A DNA stretch of 64,000 nucleotides, from contig NZ_LBMU02000015.1 of assembly GCF_001005085.2 (NCBI RefSeq), positions 84,200-148,199 of the forward strand, written 5' to 3'. This document shows, piece after piece, positions 35,849-45,169 of the stretch. Position numbers and translations under genes: made by a program. Each line of letters starts with the position of its first letter. The stretch's first letter is position 1. This DNA is from Streptomyces humi (GTDB lineage Bacteria; Actinomycetota; Actinomycetes; Streptomycetales; Streptomycetaceae). The notes under the pieces were generated by a model that did no database searches, was not told the origin of the DNA, and worked only from the letters and a program-made list of their open reading frames with translations.

Positions 35849-36247
35849 ATGGCAGTCAAGACGGCCGAGGCCCGGCTCGAAGACCGGTGGCGGGACATCC
35901 TGTCGGTGCACGCGCGCACGATGTGCGAGATCGACCGGGTGCTGCATCCGCACGGGCTGGGCGCGAGCGATTTCGAGGTGCTCGACCTGCTGGCCACCGA
36001 GACCCCGGCCGACGGTGACCAGTGCCGGGTGCAGAACCTGGTGGGACGGGTGCATCTGAGCCAGAGCGCGCTGTCCCGGCTGATCGGGCGGCTGGAGAAG
36101 GACGGCCTGGTCGAGCGGTCGGTCTGCGTCGAGGACCGGCGGGGCGTGTGGGTCGCGCTCACCGCCAGGGGCCGCGCCCTGCACGCCGAGGTACAGCCCC
36201 TCCAGCGCGCGGTGCTGGGGCGGATGCTGGAGCATCCCGCCGGCTAG
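35849..36247 (+). CDS. MarR-family transcriptional regulator
   Basis: The 132-aa winged-helix protein has VQNLVGRVHLSQSALSRLIGRLEKDGLVERSVCVEDRRGVWVALTARGR, the MarR recognition helix and wing with the DxR tip. It probably senses a small phenolic or oxidant and may control the VOC gene upstream as well as itself. There is no ribosome-binding site before the ATG, in keeping with leaderless translation. Confidence 0.88.
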   Translation: MAVKTAEARLEDRWRDILSVHARTMCEIDRVLHPHGLGASDFEVLDLLATETPADGDQCRVQNLVGRVHLSQSALSRLIGRLEKDGLVERSVCVEDRRGVWVALTARGRALHAEVQPLQRAVLGRMLEHPAG

Positions 36248-36253
36248 GGCCGT

Positions 36254-37144
36254 TCAGAGGGCGAACTCGATGCCGTCCGGGAGGACCTCGATGCCCTCGG
36301 CGGCCACCTGGGCGCGGGCCCGGGACGCCGGGTCGACCAGGGGGTTCGTGTTGTTGAGGTGGGTGTAGATCCGGCGGGTGCGGGGATGGCGGGCGAGCGC
36401 GGCGAGGCTGCCGTGCCGGCCGGAGACCGGGAGATGGCCCATGGTCGCCTGCCGGGGCCCGGAGCGGACCTTGGTGCCCATCTCACCGGCGGAGAAGAAG
36501 GTGCCGTCCACCAGGACGCAGTCGGCCTCCGCGCACAGTTCGTCGAGCGGGTCGCTCCAGGCGCCCACGCAGGGCGCGTACAGCAGCACTCCCCCGGTGG
36601 CCAGGTCCTCGATCCGGTACGCCGTGACCCAGTTCTCGTCGGCCACGGCGAGCCCGGGCGGCACATACGTGGGGACCTTGGCGCCCATCGGATGGGCGGT
36701 CACGACCAGGCCGCCGGCCAGCACGAACCCGCCGTCGGCCAGGCTGTCGGCCCACTCCCAGGGAGCGCGGCGGCCGAGGGCGGCGCGGGCCGGGGCGAGC
36801 ACGGTGCGCACCGGCGGGGCCGCGTACACCTTGAGGTCCGGTGCGCCGCGCAGCACGCTCAGACCTGTCACGTGGTCGGGCTCCGCGTCGGTGAGCAGCA
36901 CTCCGCGCACCGGGGTGTCCCGGGGGCCGGGGCCGGGCCACAGCGCGGCGGTGGCGGCGAGCTGGGCGCGGATGTCCGGGGAGGCGTTGAGCAGCCACCA
37001 GTCCCGGCCGTTGCCGGTCAGGGCGACGCACTCCTGGTCACGGGAGGGCAGCTTGCCGTCCCGGGCGGCGGCGCAGAGCGCGCAGGCGCAGTTCCACTGC
37101 GGGAATCCGCCGCCGGCGGCGGTGCCCAGCAGGACGACCCTCAC
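36254..37144 (-). CDS. pqqB: PqqB-like metallo-beta-lactamase-fold protein, solitary
   Basis: The 296-aa protein has the PqqB N-terminus VVLLGTAAGGGFPQWNCACALC with its Cys pair, then LLTDAEPDHVTGL in place of the HxHxDH motif and a late IYTHLNNTNPL, all standard for PqqB. In PQQ synthesis PqqB hydroxylates a tyrosine-derived intermediate with iron. No pqqA, C, D or E is seen in the window; it lies between a MarR gene and a channel-like gene. It may serve a pqq cluster elsewhere or another peptide pathway. GTG start. Confidence 0.88.
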   Translation of the reverse strand: MRVVLLGTAAGGGFPQWNCACALCAAARDGKLPSRDQECVALTGNGRDWWLLNASPDIRAQLAATAALWPGPGPRDTPVRGVLLTDAEPDHVTGLSVLRGAPDLKVYAAPPVRTVLAPARAALGRRAPWEWADSLADGGFVLAGGLVVTAHPMGAKVPTYVPPGLAVADENWVTAYRIEDLATGGVLLYAPCVGAWSDPLDELCAEADCVLVDGTFFSAGEMGTKVRSGPRQATMGHLPVSGRHGSLAALARHPRTRRIYTHLNNTNPLVDPASRARAQVAAEGIEVLPDGIEFAL

Positions 37145-37206
37145 GACGATCCGCCCCTCTCGCTCTCCCCGGCCCCTGGTGGGATCTTCCCTCAGGAGGG
37201 GCCGGG

Positions 37207-38319
37207 CTATCCGTGGCCGGGGGGAACTTCCGGCCGGCCTTCGCCGGGCCGCCGGTCCATCGGGCGGCGGGGCGGGATCGGCTGCGACGGGAAGTCGCGG
37301 GGGCCGGTCCACAGGGCCGGTACGGCGTCGCAGCGACGGCACAGCTCGTAGGCGACGGCCTCGTAGTTGACCCGCCAGCCGTGGAAGTGCGGCCACGCCT
37401 CCGCGGTGCCGCGCTCGGCCCGGAAACCGGTCTTCTCCAGCATGGCCACGGCCTCCTCGAACTCCGCGTACGTCAGCTCGATCGGGGCGTCCGGGGCCGG
37501 GTCGGTGTCGAAGCTCGCCCGTACCGAGGCGGCGATGTCGCGCAGCGCGGTGAAACCGGCCCGCAGCACCAGGCGGGCCGCGGGCGGCGCGGAGGCCGGG
37601 GAAAGGGCGAGCTGCATGGCGGCGGCGTCCATGACGGCGATCAGGCCGACCAGCCAGCTGCGGTAGGCGCGGGGCGAGCGGAACGCCAGGAGGACCGGGT
37701 AGGTGGCGTGGCTCTCCCCCATGTCCGCGGCCAGCCGCTCCCAGTCCCGGTACAGCTCGGGCAGCGCGGTCTCGGTGTCGACCAGCCACTGCCGGGCGAG
37801 GATCTCCGGTCCCCAGGCGGGCTCGCCGGCCCGGGACTGGAGCAGGGTGACCTCCAGTTCACGGCGGTTGTAGGCCGCGTACAGGGTGGGGAGGTAGGCG
37901 ATCTGGAGGGCGATGACGACGGGTCCGGTGGCGGCGGCCACGAAGTCCAGCGCGGACAGCCGCAGCCGCGCGCCGCTGGCGAACCCGAGGGTGAAGAGGC
38001 TGGAGCCGGCCTCTCGGAAGGCGGTGCTCCAGGACAGCGGCGAGAACGCGTACAGCAGCATTCCGAAGCCGAGGAACGCCCCGCCGAGCCAGGCGGCGAG
38101 CATGCCGATCAGCATCAGCGGGGCGAGCCAGGTCAGCGCGCGGTCGATGGCGCGGTAGCCGCCGCGGTGGGCGGCGAGGCAGAGCACCCGGCGCAGGGTC
38201 GCCCACAGCCGGTACACCAGTACGGAGTACAGGCCCCTGGGAACCACGAGCGTACGCAGGATGCTGCGCAGGACCAGGATCAGTACCAGGCCCCCGGCCA
38301 CCCCGGAGATCCATTCCAT
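37207..38319 (-). CDS. Ion-channel-like membrane protein
   Basis: The 370-aa protein has hydrophobic segments at the N-terminus (GVAGGLVLILVLRSILRTLVV), near residue 70 (LAPLMLIGMLAAWLGGAFLGFGML) and near 135 (FVAAATGPVVIALQIAYLPTLY). A re-entrant-like segment FREAGSSLFTLGFASG sits where bacterial two-helix potassium channels keep TVGYGD, but the selectivity residues differ. A soluble C-terminal half of about 210 residues follows. The first gene product of unknown role upstream of pqqB, 62 bp away. Confidence 0.7.
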   Translation of the reverse strand: MEWISGVAGGLVLILVLRSILRTLVVPRGLYSVLVYRLWATLRRVLCLAAHRGGYRAIDRALTWLAPLMLIGMLAAWLGGAFLGFGMLLYAFSPLSWSTAFREAGSSLFTLGFASGARLRLSALDFVAAATGPVVIALQIAYLPTLYAAYNRRELEVTLLQSRAGEPAWGPEILARQWLVDTETALPELYRDWERLAADMGESHATYPVLLAFRSPRAYRSWLVGLIAVMDAAAMQLALSPASAPPAARLVLRAGFTALRDIAASVRASFDTDPAPDAPIELTYAEFEEAVAMLEKTGFRAERGTAEAWPHFHGWRVNYEAVAYELCRRCDAVPALWTGPRDFPSQPIPPRRPMDRRPGEGRPEVPPGHG

Positions 38320-38373
38320 GGCGCCATTCTGGCCCGCACGGCGGTCTCCCGGTGACCGGAACCCTGCGTCGCG

Positions 38374-38775
38374 TCAGCCCGCCGACGGGGCGAGCAGGGT
38401 GCGTACTCCCTCCGAGGTGAGCGTCAGCGCGTGGGCGGAGCTGCCGTCGATCGCGAGCGAGAGGTTGTCCTCGGGCCACTGCGAGGCGAGCGCGCCGAGC
38501 GGCACCACACGGTAGCGGGAGACGGTCGGCAGCAGGCCGGTCAGCTCTCCCTCCGAGGTGAACACGGGGACGACGGGATCGCCGTCGGGCCGTTCCAGGA
38601 CGGGCAGCGCGATCATCGCGGGGTCGGCCGTCTCACCGGCGTCGTCCGGCACCGGGACGAGGACGTCGCTGTGCGCGAGGGTGTCCAGGGCGGTGCGGTC
38701 CTCGGCGTTCACGGCCAGCGTGTCGAGCGCCCGCTGGGCCGGCGTCGGGAAGTCGTCGTGTGCGGGTGTCTCCAT
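38374..38775 (-). CDS. SseB-family protein
   Basis: The 133-aa product matches the SseB N-terminal domain (PF07179): a helix with PAQRALDTLAVN, VLVPVPDD, ALPVLERPDGDPVVPVFTSEGEL, and the end SSAHALTLTSEGVRTLL. Such proteins are common and uncharacterised in Streptomyces. The start at 38775 (METPAHDDF) is the usual one; the upstream frame is not conserved-looking. Confidence 0.8.
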   Translation of the reverse strand: METPAHDDFPTPAQRALDTLAVNAEDRTALDTLAHSDVLVPVPDDAGETADPAMIALPVLERPDGDPVVPVFTSEGELTGLLPTVSRYRVVPLGALASQWPEDNLSLAIDGSSAHALTLTSEGVRTLLAPSAG

Positions 38776-38885
38776 TGCAGATCCCCAGATAGGTGGCGGT
38801 ACCGGCCGGGTCCGGCAGGTCGCCGGGCGGCCACGGCTCGCGTACCCGGTCGGGGCCGGGGCATGCGCCGGGGCCACCAGGGCTT

Positions 38886-40118
38886 TCAGGGGATCAGCGG
38901 GATGCCGTCCGCGGGCAGGCCGAGCCGGTCCCGGCCGACGCGGTGGGCGAGCGGTTCGGCCATGCTCGGGCCGGCGTGGGTCCAGTACGTCGCCGCGTCT
39001 CGGAAGTAGCGCTGCATCCGCTCGCCGTCGCGGGCGTGCCGGGAGCCGGCGGTGCGGAACAGGAGCCGCTGGAGGGCGTCCCAGGCCAGCCGGCCGGCGT
39101 TGAGGAAGGTGAGGGCGAGCCGGTCGTCCTCGGCGAGGGTGAAGGGGGCGTCGCCGACGACGTTGCGCCGGCAGGTCTCCATCCAGTCCTCGGCGGTCCG
39201 CCGCAGCGCGGCCTCCGCGGTGCCGATCATGCCGAGCGCCTCGCCCAGGTGGCGCTGGTAGTCGTCGAGGTCGGCACGGCTGCGGGCGGGATCCCGGGCC
39301 AGGGGGCTGGCGGGCAGGATACGGGCGTACTCGTCGGCGGCCGCGTAGGCGGTGCCGATCATGACGGCGGCCAGTTCGGAGTGGTGGACGCCGACCGCTC
39401 GGCCGGCGTACATCGGGTTGCCGTGCAGGACGGAGCCCGGTGAGCCGCCTTCGACGGGCAGGTCCAGCAGGGCGGCCCGGAGGGTCAGGTGCCCGGGGAG
39501 GCGCGCCTGTTCCAGGCGGATGCCGTGCGAGCCGCCGCCGCGCAGGCCGAGGACGCCGTCGTGGTCGTCGAGGACGGTCCAGAGCCGGCGCGGGGCGACG
39601 AACAGCACCGGCGGGCCGCCGGGCTCCGCGGGGGCGCCCGGGGTCTGGCCGACGCAGTGCGTGGCATAGGGGGCGCCGGAGGCGTGCGGCCAGGTGCCGT
39701 CGAGGACCAGGTGTCCGGCACCGTCGGGGCGGGCGCCGCCGGCCGGAACGGCCGGGGCGGCGGCCCGGAAGTCACCGTCCGGGCCGAAGATCTCGTCCTG
39801 CGCGCGTTCCCCGAGGACACCGGCGGCCTGGAGGACGGGGGCGGCGGTGCGGGAGAGCGCCCAGCCGGTGGAGGGGCAGCCGCGGGCGAGTTCCGTCACC
39901 ACGCGCAGGAACACCGGCAGGCCGAACTCGTGGCCGCCGTACCGGCGCGGCTGGAGGATCCGGTAGAAGCCGGCTCGCAGGAAGTCCTCGTGGGTGGTCT
40001 TCGGGTAGTGCGTCAACCGCTCGGTCTCCGCCTGGCGTTCCAGCAGGACGGGCCGCAGCGCCACGGCCCGTTCGATGATCTCGCGTGCGCTGAGACCGGG
40101 TTCGGGAGCTGCGATCAC
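38886..40118 (-). CDS. Acyl-CoA-dehydrogenase-fold flavin monooxygenase (HsaA/HpaH type)
   Basis: The 410-aa protein has the all-helical plus beta-barrel ACAD fold: [32 protein letters not shown] in the N-terminal domain, [20 protein letters not shown] in the middle, and the C-terminal helix pair ending [24 protein letters not shown]. The CPSTGW motif is typical of two-component, reduced-flavin hydroxylases rather than of true acyl-CoA dehydrogenases, and no catalytic base for acyl-CoA was seen. A perfect GGAGG precedes the GTG start. It is divergent from the encapsulin gene with 275 bp between. Confidence 0.8.
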   Translation of the reverse strand: MIAAPEPGLSAREIIERAVALRPVLLERQAETERLTHYPKTTHEDFLRAGFYRILQPRRYGGHEFGLPVFLRVVTELARGCPSTGWALSRTAAPVLQAAGVLGERAQDEIFGPDGDFRAAAPAVPAGGARPDGAGHLVLDGTWPHASGAPYATHCVGQTPGAPAEPGGPPVLFVAPRRLWTVLDDHDGVLGLRGGGSHGIRLEQARLPGHLTLRAALLDLPVEGGSPGSVLHGNPMYAGRAVGVHHSELAAVMIGTAYAAADEYARILPASPLARDPARSRADLDDYQRHLGEALGMIGTAEAALRRTAEDWMETCRRNVVGDAPFTLAEDDRLALTFLNAGRLAWDALQRLLFRTAGSRHARDGERMQRYFRDAATYWTHAGPSMAEPLAHRVGRDRLGLPADGIPLIP

Positions 40119-40339
40119 GGTGCCTCCTGACGGGCGGGTCCCGGGGCCGTGCGTTTGCCGGTGCGCTACCGCGATTCAACACGGCGCGCGCGGCGCACGT
40201 CCCGACCGGAAACCGTCAACCGGGGTGGCGGGGGCGGAACGGGGGGTGGTGCGGGGGCAGTTCCCGGTGGCACGTGCCTCGCGCTCCGTCACCCGGCATC
40301 ACTCACGGCCCGGGAACAGGGGTAGGGGTAGCCGCGGAA

Positions 40340-40367
40340 GGTGACGGTCCGCATTTGCTCCGTCACC
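40340..40367 (+). promoter_or_regulatory. Inverted repeat in the encapsulin leader
   Basis: ggtgacgg (40340-40347) and ccgtcacc (40360-40367) are perfect 8-bp arms around 12 bases, 10 bp before the ribosome-binding site. The motif tccgtcaccc recurs at about 40287. It could be an operator or an mRNA hairpin. Confidence 0.45.
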
Positions 40368-40393
40368 CCTGCGACAGGAGAGAAGGAAAAGTC

Positions 40394-41809
40394 ATGTCGG
40401 TCGAGACCGGTACGGCGCCCGCAGCGGACGCCGAGGAGCGGGAGCAGCAGAGCCTAGGCACCGCGGCGGCACGGAATCTCACGACGACGACCAAGTCCAC
40501 ACCCCAGATGCAGGAGATCAGCTCACGGTGGCTCACGCGGGCGCTGCCGTGGGTGGACGTGCCGGGCGGCACCTACCGCGTCAACCGCCGGCTGTCCTAC
40601 CGGGTGGGCGACGGGCGGGTGACCTTCGTGCAGACCGGCGCACAGGTCAGTGTGATCCCCGCCGAGCTGGGCGAACTGCCCCTGTTGCGCGGCTTCGAGG
40701 ACGGCACCGCGCTCCAGGCGCTGGCGGCGCGGTTCGAGCAGCGGGAGTACGCGCCGGGGCAGGTGATCGTGTCGGCGGGCCGGCCCGCCGACCACGTGTA
40801 CCTGATCGCGCACGGCAAGGTGGAGCGGATCGGCGAGGGGCCGTACGGCGACGAGGCGGTCGTCGGGCTGCTCGCGGACGGCGACACGTTCGGCGGCCAT
40901 GTGCTCGCGGGTCCGGACGGCGCCTGGGACTTCACGGCCCGCGCGGCGACGGCCACCACCGTGCTGGAGCTGCCGCACACGGCCTTCGCGGAGGTGGCGG
41001 GCGGCCACGCCGACCTGCGGGCGCATGTCGAACTGGCGAGCCTGGACGGGCACCGGGACACCAACGCCTTCGGCGAGGCCGGGATCGCGCTCAGCGCGGG
41101 CCACGCGGGCGAGCCGGACATCCCGCACACCTTCGTGGACTACGAACCGGCGCCGCGCGAGTACGGACTGAGCGTCGCGCAGACCGTGCTGCGCGTGCAC
41201 TCCCGGGTGGCCGACCTCTACAACCAGCCGATGAACCAGACCGAGCAGCAGCTCAGGCTCACCGTCCAGGTGCTGCGGGAGCGGCAGGAGCACGAGCTGG
41301 TCAACAACCGGGACTTCGGGCTGCTCCACAACGCCGACCACGGCCAGCGGATCTCCACCCACGCGGGCCCGCCGACCCCCGACGACCTCGACGAACTCCT
41401 CGGTATGCGGCGCGAGACGACCCACCTGTTCGCGCATCCCAAGGCGATCGCCGCGTTCGGCCGCGAGTGCAACCGGCGCGGTCTGTACTTCGGCAGCGTC
41501 GAGATCGGCGGCCACCACCTGCCGGCCTGGCGCGGGGTGCCGCTGCTGCCCTGCGGCAAGATCCCGGTCTCGCCGTCGCGCACCTCCTCGATCATCGCGC
41601 TGCGGGCCGGCGAGCAGAACCAGGGCGTGGTCGGCCTCTTCCAGACCGGCCTCCCCGACGAGGTGGAACCGGGCCTGAACGTCCGCTTCATGGGCATCAA
41701 CGAACAGGCCGTCATCTCCTACCTGGTCAGCACCTACTACTCGGCGGCGGTCCTGGTCCCCGACGCCCTCGGCGTCCTGGAGAACGTGGAGGTGTCACGC
41801 CGGGACTAG
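40394..41809 (+). CDS. Family 2B encapsulin shell protein (HK97 fold with cyclic-nucleotide-binding domain)
   Basis: The 471-aa protein shows the family 2B layout: a disordered N-terminal arm (about 30 residues), a split HK97 shell fold ([32 protein letters not shown] at the front; [49 protein letters not shown] after), and an inserted CNMP-binding domain (about residues 105-210; [42 protein letters not shown]). These self-assemble into protein shells that enclose an enzyme. Known family 2B shells lie by terpene cyclases or similar cargo; none is seen here. GAAGGAAA precedes the ATG. The stop overlaps the convergent isochorismatase stop (CTAG). Confidence 0.88.
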   Translation: MSVETGTAPAADAEEREQQSLGTAAARNLTTTTKSTPQMQEISSRWLTRALPWVDVPGGTYRVNRRLSYRVGDGRVTFVQTGAQVSVIPAELGELPLLRGFEDGTALQALAARFEQREYAPGQVIVSAGRPADHVYLIAHGKVERIGEGPYGDEAVVGLLADGDTFGGHVLAGPDGAWDFTARAATATTVLELPHTAFAEVAGGHADLRAHVELASLDGHRDTNAFGEAGIALSAGHAGEPDIPHTFVDYEPAPREYGLSVAQTVLRVHSRVADLYNQPMNQTEQQLRLTVQVLRERQEHELVNNRDFGLLHNADHGQRISTHAGPPTPDDLDELLGMRRETTHLFAHPKAIAAFGRECNRRGLYFGSVEIGGHHLPAWRGVPLLPCGKIPVSPSRTSSIIALRAGEQNQGVVGLFQTGLPDEVEPGLNVRFMGINEQAVISYLVSTYYSAAVLVPDALGVLENVEVSRRD

Positions 41810-42456
41810 GGGCTGTCCGCCGGTCCACGCGGCGGACGCGGGGTGTGGCACGGCCACCTGGGCCGAGAGGTCGCCGTTCCCTCCCCGCGACGTGACCTGC
41901 CGGAGGAGGCCTGGCCCAGCAGTTCGGCCACGGTCGTCAGGCGGATCAGAGGGGCGTACAGGTCCAGGAGTCGGAGGGCCTTCGTGTGGGTGTCGTCGGT
42001 GGCGCCCGCGCAGGCGTCCGTGACGACCACGACCTCCACCCCGGCGTCGGCCGCGGGCAGCGCGGTGGACAGCACGCAGCAGTCGGTGCTGACGCCGGTC
42101 AGGACGAGTCGGCCGTGCGGGGCGGTGCGGGCGGCAAGTTCGGGGGTCCACTTGCCGAACGTCGGTGCGTCGAGGACGACTTCGGCGCTGTCGGCGAACT
42201 CGTCGGTCAGGCGCCAGAGTGCGGCGTCGGGAGCCTGGCGGGCGAAGGGCCACCGGTCGTAGTAGGCCCGCCAGGCGCCGGTGGGGCGGGCGGGGGCGAC
42301 GAAGCGGGTGAAGACGGTGCGGTGCGCGAAGGCGGGGAGGAGACGTCGTACGCCTGCCGCCGCCTCGGTGTAGTGCGGGGCGGCCCAGGCACTGGCGGGG
42401 TCCGCGAAGACGTGCTGCATGTCGATGACGGCCAGCAGGCCGGGCGGGGCGCTCAC
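41806..42456 (-). CDS. Isochorismatase-family cysteine hydrolase
   Basis: The 216-aa protein has the family triad: Asp in [11 protein letters not shown], Lys in FGKWTPEL, and the catalytic Cys in [20 protein letters not shown]. It would hydrolyse an amide, nitrile-derived or vinyl-ether bond in a small molecule such as a nicotinamide, ureide or pyrimidine product. The GTG start overlaps the NCS1 permease stop, so both are one operon and the permease probably imports its substrate. The C-terminal 30 residues are basic and not family-like. Confidence 0.85.
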   Translation of the reverse strand: MSAPPGLLAVIDMQHVFADPASAWAAPHYTEAAAGVRRLLPAFAHRTVFTRFVAPARPTGAWRAYYDRWPFARQAPDAALWRLTDEFADSAEVVLDAPTFGKWTPELAARTAPHGRLVLTGVSTDCCVLSTALPAADAGVEVVVVTDACAGATDDTHTKALRLLDLYAPLIRLTTVAELLGQASSGRSRRGEGTATSRPRWPCHTPRPPRGPADSP

Positions 42457-43928
42457 GCGGTCGCCGCCGGTGCGCCCGAGGGCTCGGCCTCCTGGGCGCG
42501 GACCCGGCCGCGGGCCAGGGCCAGGGTGCCGAGGAAGCCGAGCGCCAGCGCGGCGAGGACGCCCAGGTTGGCGTAGGCCCAGGCACCGGACCGGCCGCCC
42601 AGGCCGAGCGGGCCCAGCAGGTAGCCCTGCCAGGTCAGCCAGCTCGCGGCGGTGTTGGTGACCAGGCCCCAGCCGAGCGCGGTGGCGGCGACGGTGAGAA
42701 GCAGCGGCCGGAGCGGCACGTCGCCGTAGCGGCCGGCCGGGCGGTACAGGTCCGCCTCGTCGTAGTCGCGGCGGCGCAGTGCCAGGTCGGCGAGCATGAT
42801 GCCGCACCATGCGGCGATCGGGACGCCGAGGGTGGTGAGGAAGCCCATGAACTGGCCGAGGAAGTCGTCGGCGAAGAAGACGATGTAGACCGCGCCGGCG
42901 ATCATCAGCACGCCGTCGACCAGCGCGGCCAGGTAGCGCGGCACCCGCAGGCCCGCGGAGAGCAGGGCGAGGCCCGAGGAGTAGATGTCCAGGACCGCGC
43001 CGCCGACCAGGCCGAGGACGGCGACGACGGCGAACGGGACCAGGAACCAGGTGGGGAGGATGGTGGTGAGCGCGCCGATGGGATCCGCCGCGATCGCCTT
43101 GTCCAGGGTCTCGGAGGAGCCCGCGAGCAGGAGGCCGAAGACCAGCAGGAACAGGGGGGCGACCGAGCCGCCGAAGGTGGTCCAGCCGATCACGCCCCGG
43201 CTGGAGGAGGTGCGCGGCAGATAGCGGGAGTAGTCGGCGGCGGCGTTGACCCAGCCGAGGCCGAAGCCGGTCATCATGAACACCAGCGCGCCGATGAACT
43301 GTTGGGCCGAGCCGGACGGGACCGCGCTCACCGCGGCCCAGTGGACGTGGTCGGCGACCAGCACCACGTAGACGACCGTGAGGACGCCGGTCACCACCGT
43401 GATCACGGTTTGCAGCCGCATGATCAGGTCGAAGCCCATCACGCCGCCGATCACGGTCAGGGCGCAGACCACGATGAGGGCGACCACCTCGGTCTCGGTG
43501 CCGCCGCCCCAGCCGAGCCGGGTGAAGACGGTCGCGGTGGCCAGGGTGGCGAGGGCGGTCAGCACGGTCTCCCAGCCGACGGTCAGCACCCAGGAGACCA
43601 CCGAGGGCAGCCGGTTGCCGCGCACGCCGTAGGCGGCCCGGCTGAGCACCATCGTGGGTGCCGAGCCGCGTTTCCCGGCGACCGCGACGAACCCGCAGAG
43701 CAGGAAGGAGACGACGATCCCGAGGACGCCGGCGGCCAGCGCCTGCCAGAACGAGATGCCGAAGCCGAGCGCGAAGGCGCCGTAGCTCAGTCCGAGGACC
43801 GAGACGTTCGCGCCGAACCAGGGCCAGAACAGGGTGCGCGGGGTGCCCTTGCGGTCGGCGTCGCCGATGACGTCGAGGCCGTGCGTCTCGACCTGGAGCT
43901 GTCGGCCGGTTTCCGGTGCGTCCGCCAT
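42453..43928 (-). CDS. NCS1-family nucleobase permease
   Basis: The 491-aa protein has 12 membrane segments and the NCS1 N-terminus (TPRTLFWPWFGANVSVLGLSYGAFALGFG; FVAVAGKRGSAPTMVLSRAAYGVRGNRLPS). The family moves cytosine, purines, allantoin or hydantoins with sodium or protons. It is coupled to an isochorismatase-family hydrolase, suggesting uptake and breakdown of a heterocyclic or ureido nitrogen source. Confidence 0.9.
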   Translation of the reverse strand: MADAPETGRQLQVETHGLDVIGDADRKGTPRTLFWPWFGANVSVLGLSYGAFALGFGISFWQALAAGVLGIVVSFLLCGFVAVAGKRGSAPTMVLSRAAYGVRGNRLPSVVSWVLTVGWETVLTALATLATATVFTRLGWGGGTETEVVALIVVCALTVIGGVMGFDLIMRLQTVITVVTGVLTVVYVVLVADHVHWAAVSAVPSGSAQQFIGALVFMMTGFGLGWVNAAADYSRYLPRTSSSRGVIGWTTFGGSVAPLFLLVFGLLLAGSSETLDKAIAADPIGALTTILPTWFLVPFAVVAVLGLVGGAVLDIYSSGLALLSAGLRVPRYLAALVDGVLMIAGAVYIVFFADDFLGQFMGFLTTLGVPIAAWCGIMLADLALRRRDYDEADLYRPAGRYGDVPLRPLLLTVAATALGWGLVTNTAASWLTWQGYLLGPLGLGGRSGAWAYANLGVLAALALGFLGTLALARGRVRAQEAEPSGAPAATA

Positions 43929-44071
43929 CGTCGACCCATCTGTCCAGGTGTGTTGGCTGGAGGCTAGGTCGGCCGCCGCCGGGGGTCAAGACGGATTCGA
44001 TCAGGCACCTGCCCTGCGGATCCCCCGTCGGAGCGAACCGATTTGACACCGCCGCACACCCCTCAGCACTC

Positions 44072-44094
44072 TATGATCATGACATCCATTTTCA
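44072..44094 (+). promoter_or_regulatory. -10-like TATGAT followed by Zur-like box
   Basis: TATGAT (44072-44077) is directly followed by tgacatccattttca (44080-44094). The right half attttca and the outer TGA/TCA match the 7-1-7 zinc-uptake-regulator box of Streptomyces (TGAAAAT-n-ATTTTCA); the left half has three mismatches. Binding would cover the start of transcription. Confidence 0.4.
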
Positions 44095-44113
44095 ACAGGA
44101 GGTCGGATCAGCG

Positions 44114-45073
44114 ATGCGTGTGGCTTTCGTCGGCAAGGGCGGCAGCGGCAAGACGACCCTGTCGGCCCTCTTCGCCCGTCACCTGACGCGGTCCGGCGCG
44201 CCGGTCGTGGCGATCGACGGCGACATCAACCAGCACCTCGCCCACGCCTTGGGCCTCGACGAGGACGAGCTGTTCCCGGCGCCGCCGCTGAGCGCGCGCA
44301 CCGGCGAGATCAAGGAGTACCTGCGCGGCACGAACCCCCGGATCACCTCCCGGGAGGCCATGGTCAAGACGACACCGCCGGGGCGCGGTTCACGGCTGCT
44401 GCGGCTGCTGGGCGACGACGAGGTGCACTCCCGGCACGTCCAGGAGGTCGGCGGAGTGCCGCTGATGGTCACGGGGGCGTTCGCCGACAGCGACCTCGGG
44501 GTGTCCTGCTATCACTCCAAGCTCGGCGCGGTGGAGCTGTACCTCAACCATCTGGTGGACGGGCCGGGCGAGTACGTGGTCGTCGACATGACCGCGGGCG
44601 CGGACGCCTTCGCCTCCGGCCTGTTCACCCGGTTCGACATGACCTTCCTGGTGGTCGAGCCGACCCGCAAGAGCCTGTCCGTGTACCGCCAGTACCGGGA
44701 CCACGCGGCCGAGTTCGGGATCCCGGTCGCCGTGGTCGGCAACAAGGTGGCCTGCGCGGACGACCTCGCCTTCCTGCGTGAGCGGGTGGGCGACGACCTC
44801 CTCGCCCACTGCGGGCTGTCCCCGTACGTCCGCGCCCAGGAACAGGGCCGCGGCGACGGAGTGCTGGAGGCGCACAACTCGCGGGCCCTGGACCGGTTGC
44901 GGGCCGCCGTCGACGCGCGGGGCAAGGACTGGGACGCCTTCCAGCGGCACGCCGTGGAGTTCCACCTGCGCAACGCCGTCGCCTGGGCCGACGCGGCCAC
45001 CGGCCAGGACCTGGCAGCCCAGGTCGACCCGGACTTCCGGCACGGACCGGCGGCGCTGCCCGCCTTCGCCTGA
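44114..45073 (+). CDS. CooC/MinD-like P-loop ATPase
   Basis: The 319-aa protein starts MRVAFVGKGGSGKTTLSALFARHL with the deviant Walker A (GKGGSGKT, Lys8 and Lys13), then AIDGDINQHLAHALGL, the switch-II region VVVDMTAGADAFASGLFTRFDMTFLVVEPTRKSLSVYRQY. This matches CooC-type metal-insertion ATPases more than chromosome-partition ParA. GGAGG lies 11 bp upstream of the ATG. It is followed 96 bp later by a small conserved protein. The possible Zur box suggests zinc-linked control, so a metallochaperone role for zinc or another metal is plausible. Confidence 0.8.
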   Translation: MRVAFVGKGGSGKTTLSALFARHLTRSGAPVVAIDGDINQHLAHALGLDEDELFPAPPLSARTGEIKEYLRGTNPRITSREAMVKTTPPGRGSRLLRLLGDDEVHSRHVQEVGGVPLMVTGAFADSDLGVSCYHSKLGAVELYLNHLVDGPGEYVVVDMTAGADAFASGLFTRFDMTFLVVEPTRKSLSVYRQYRDHAAEFGIPVAVVGNKVACADDLAFLRERVGDDLLAHCGLSPYVRAQEQGRGDGVLEAHNSRALDRLRAAVDARGKDWDAFQRHAVEFHLRNAVAWADAATGQDLAAQVDPDFRHGPAALPAFA

Positions 45074-45169
45074 CGCCCCGGCCCGCCTTTCCTCACACCA
45101 CCGAAGAACACCCGCCGCAATACACCCGCCGAAGAGCAACACCCACCCAAGAGAACAGGAAACCGTCAC

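Noticed and set aside
43929..44071. TTGACA at 44043-44048 as -35 for the ATPase gene
   Set aside because: The spacing to TATGAT is 23 bp, too long for a standard promoter; it may pair with a poorer -10.
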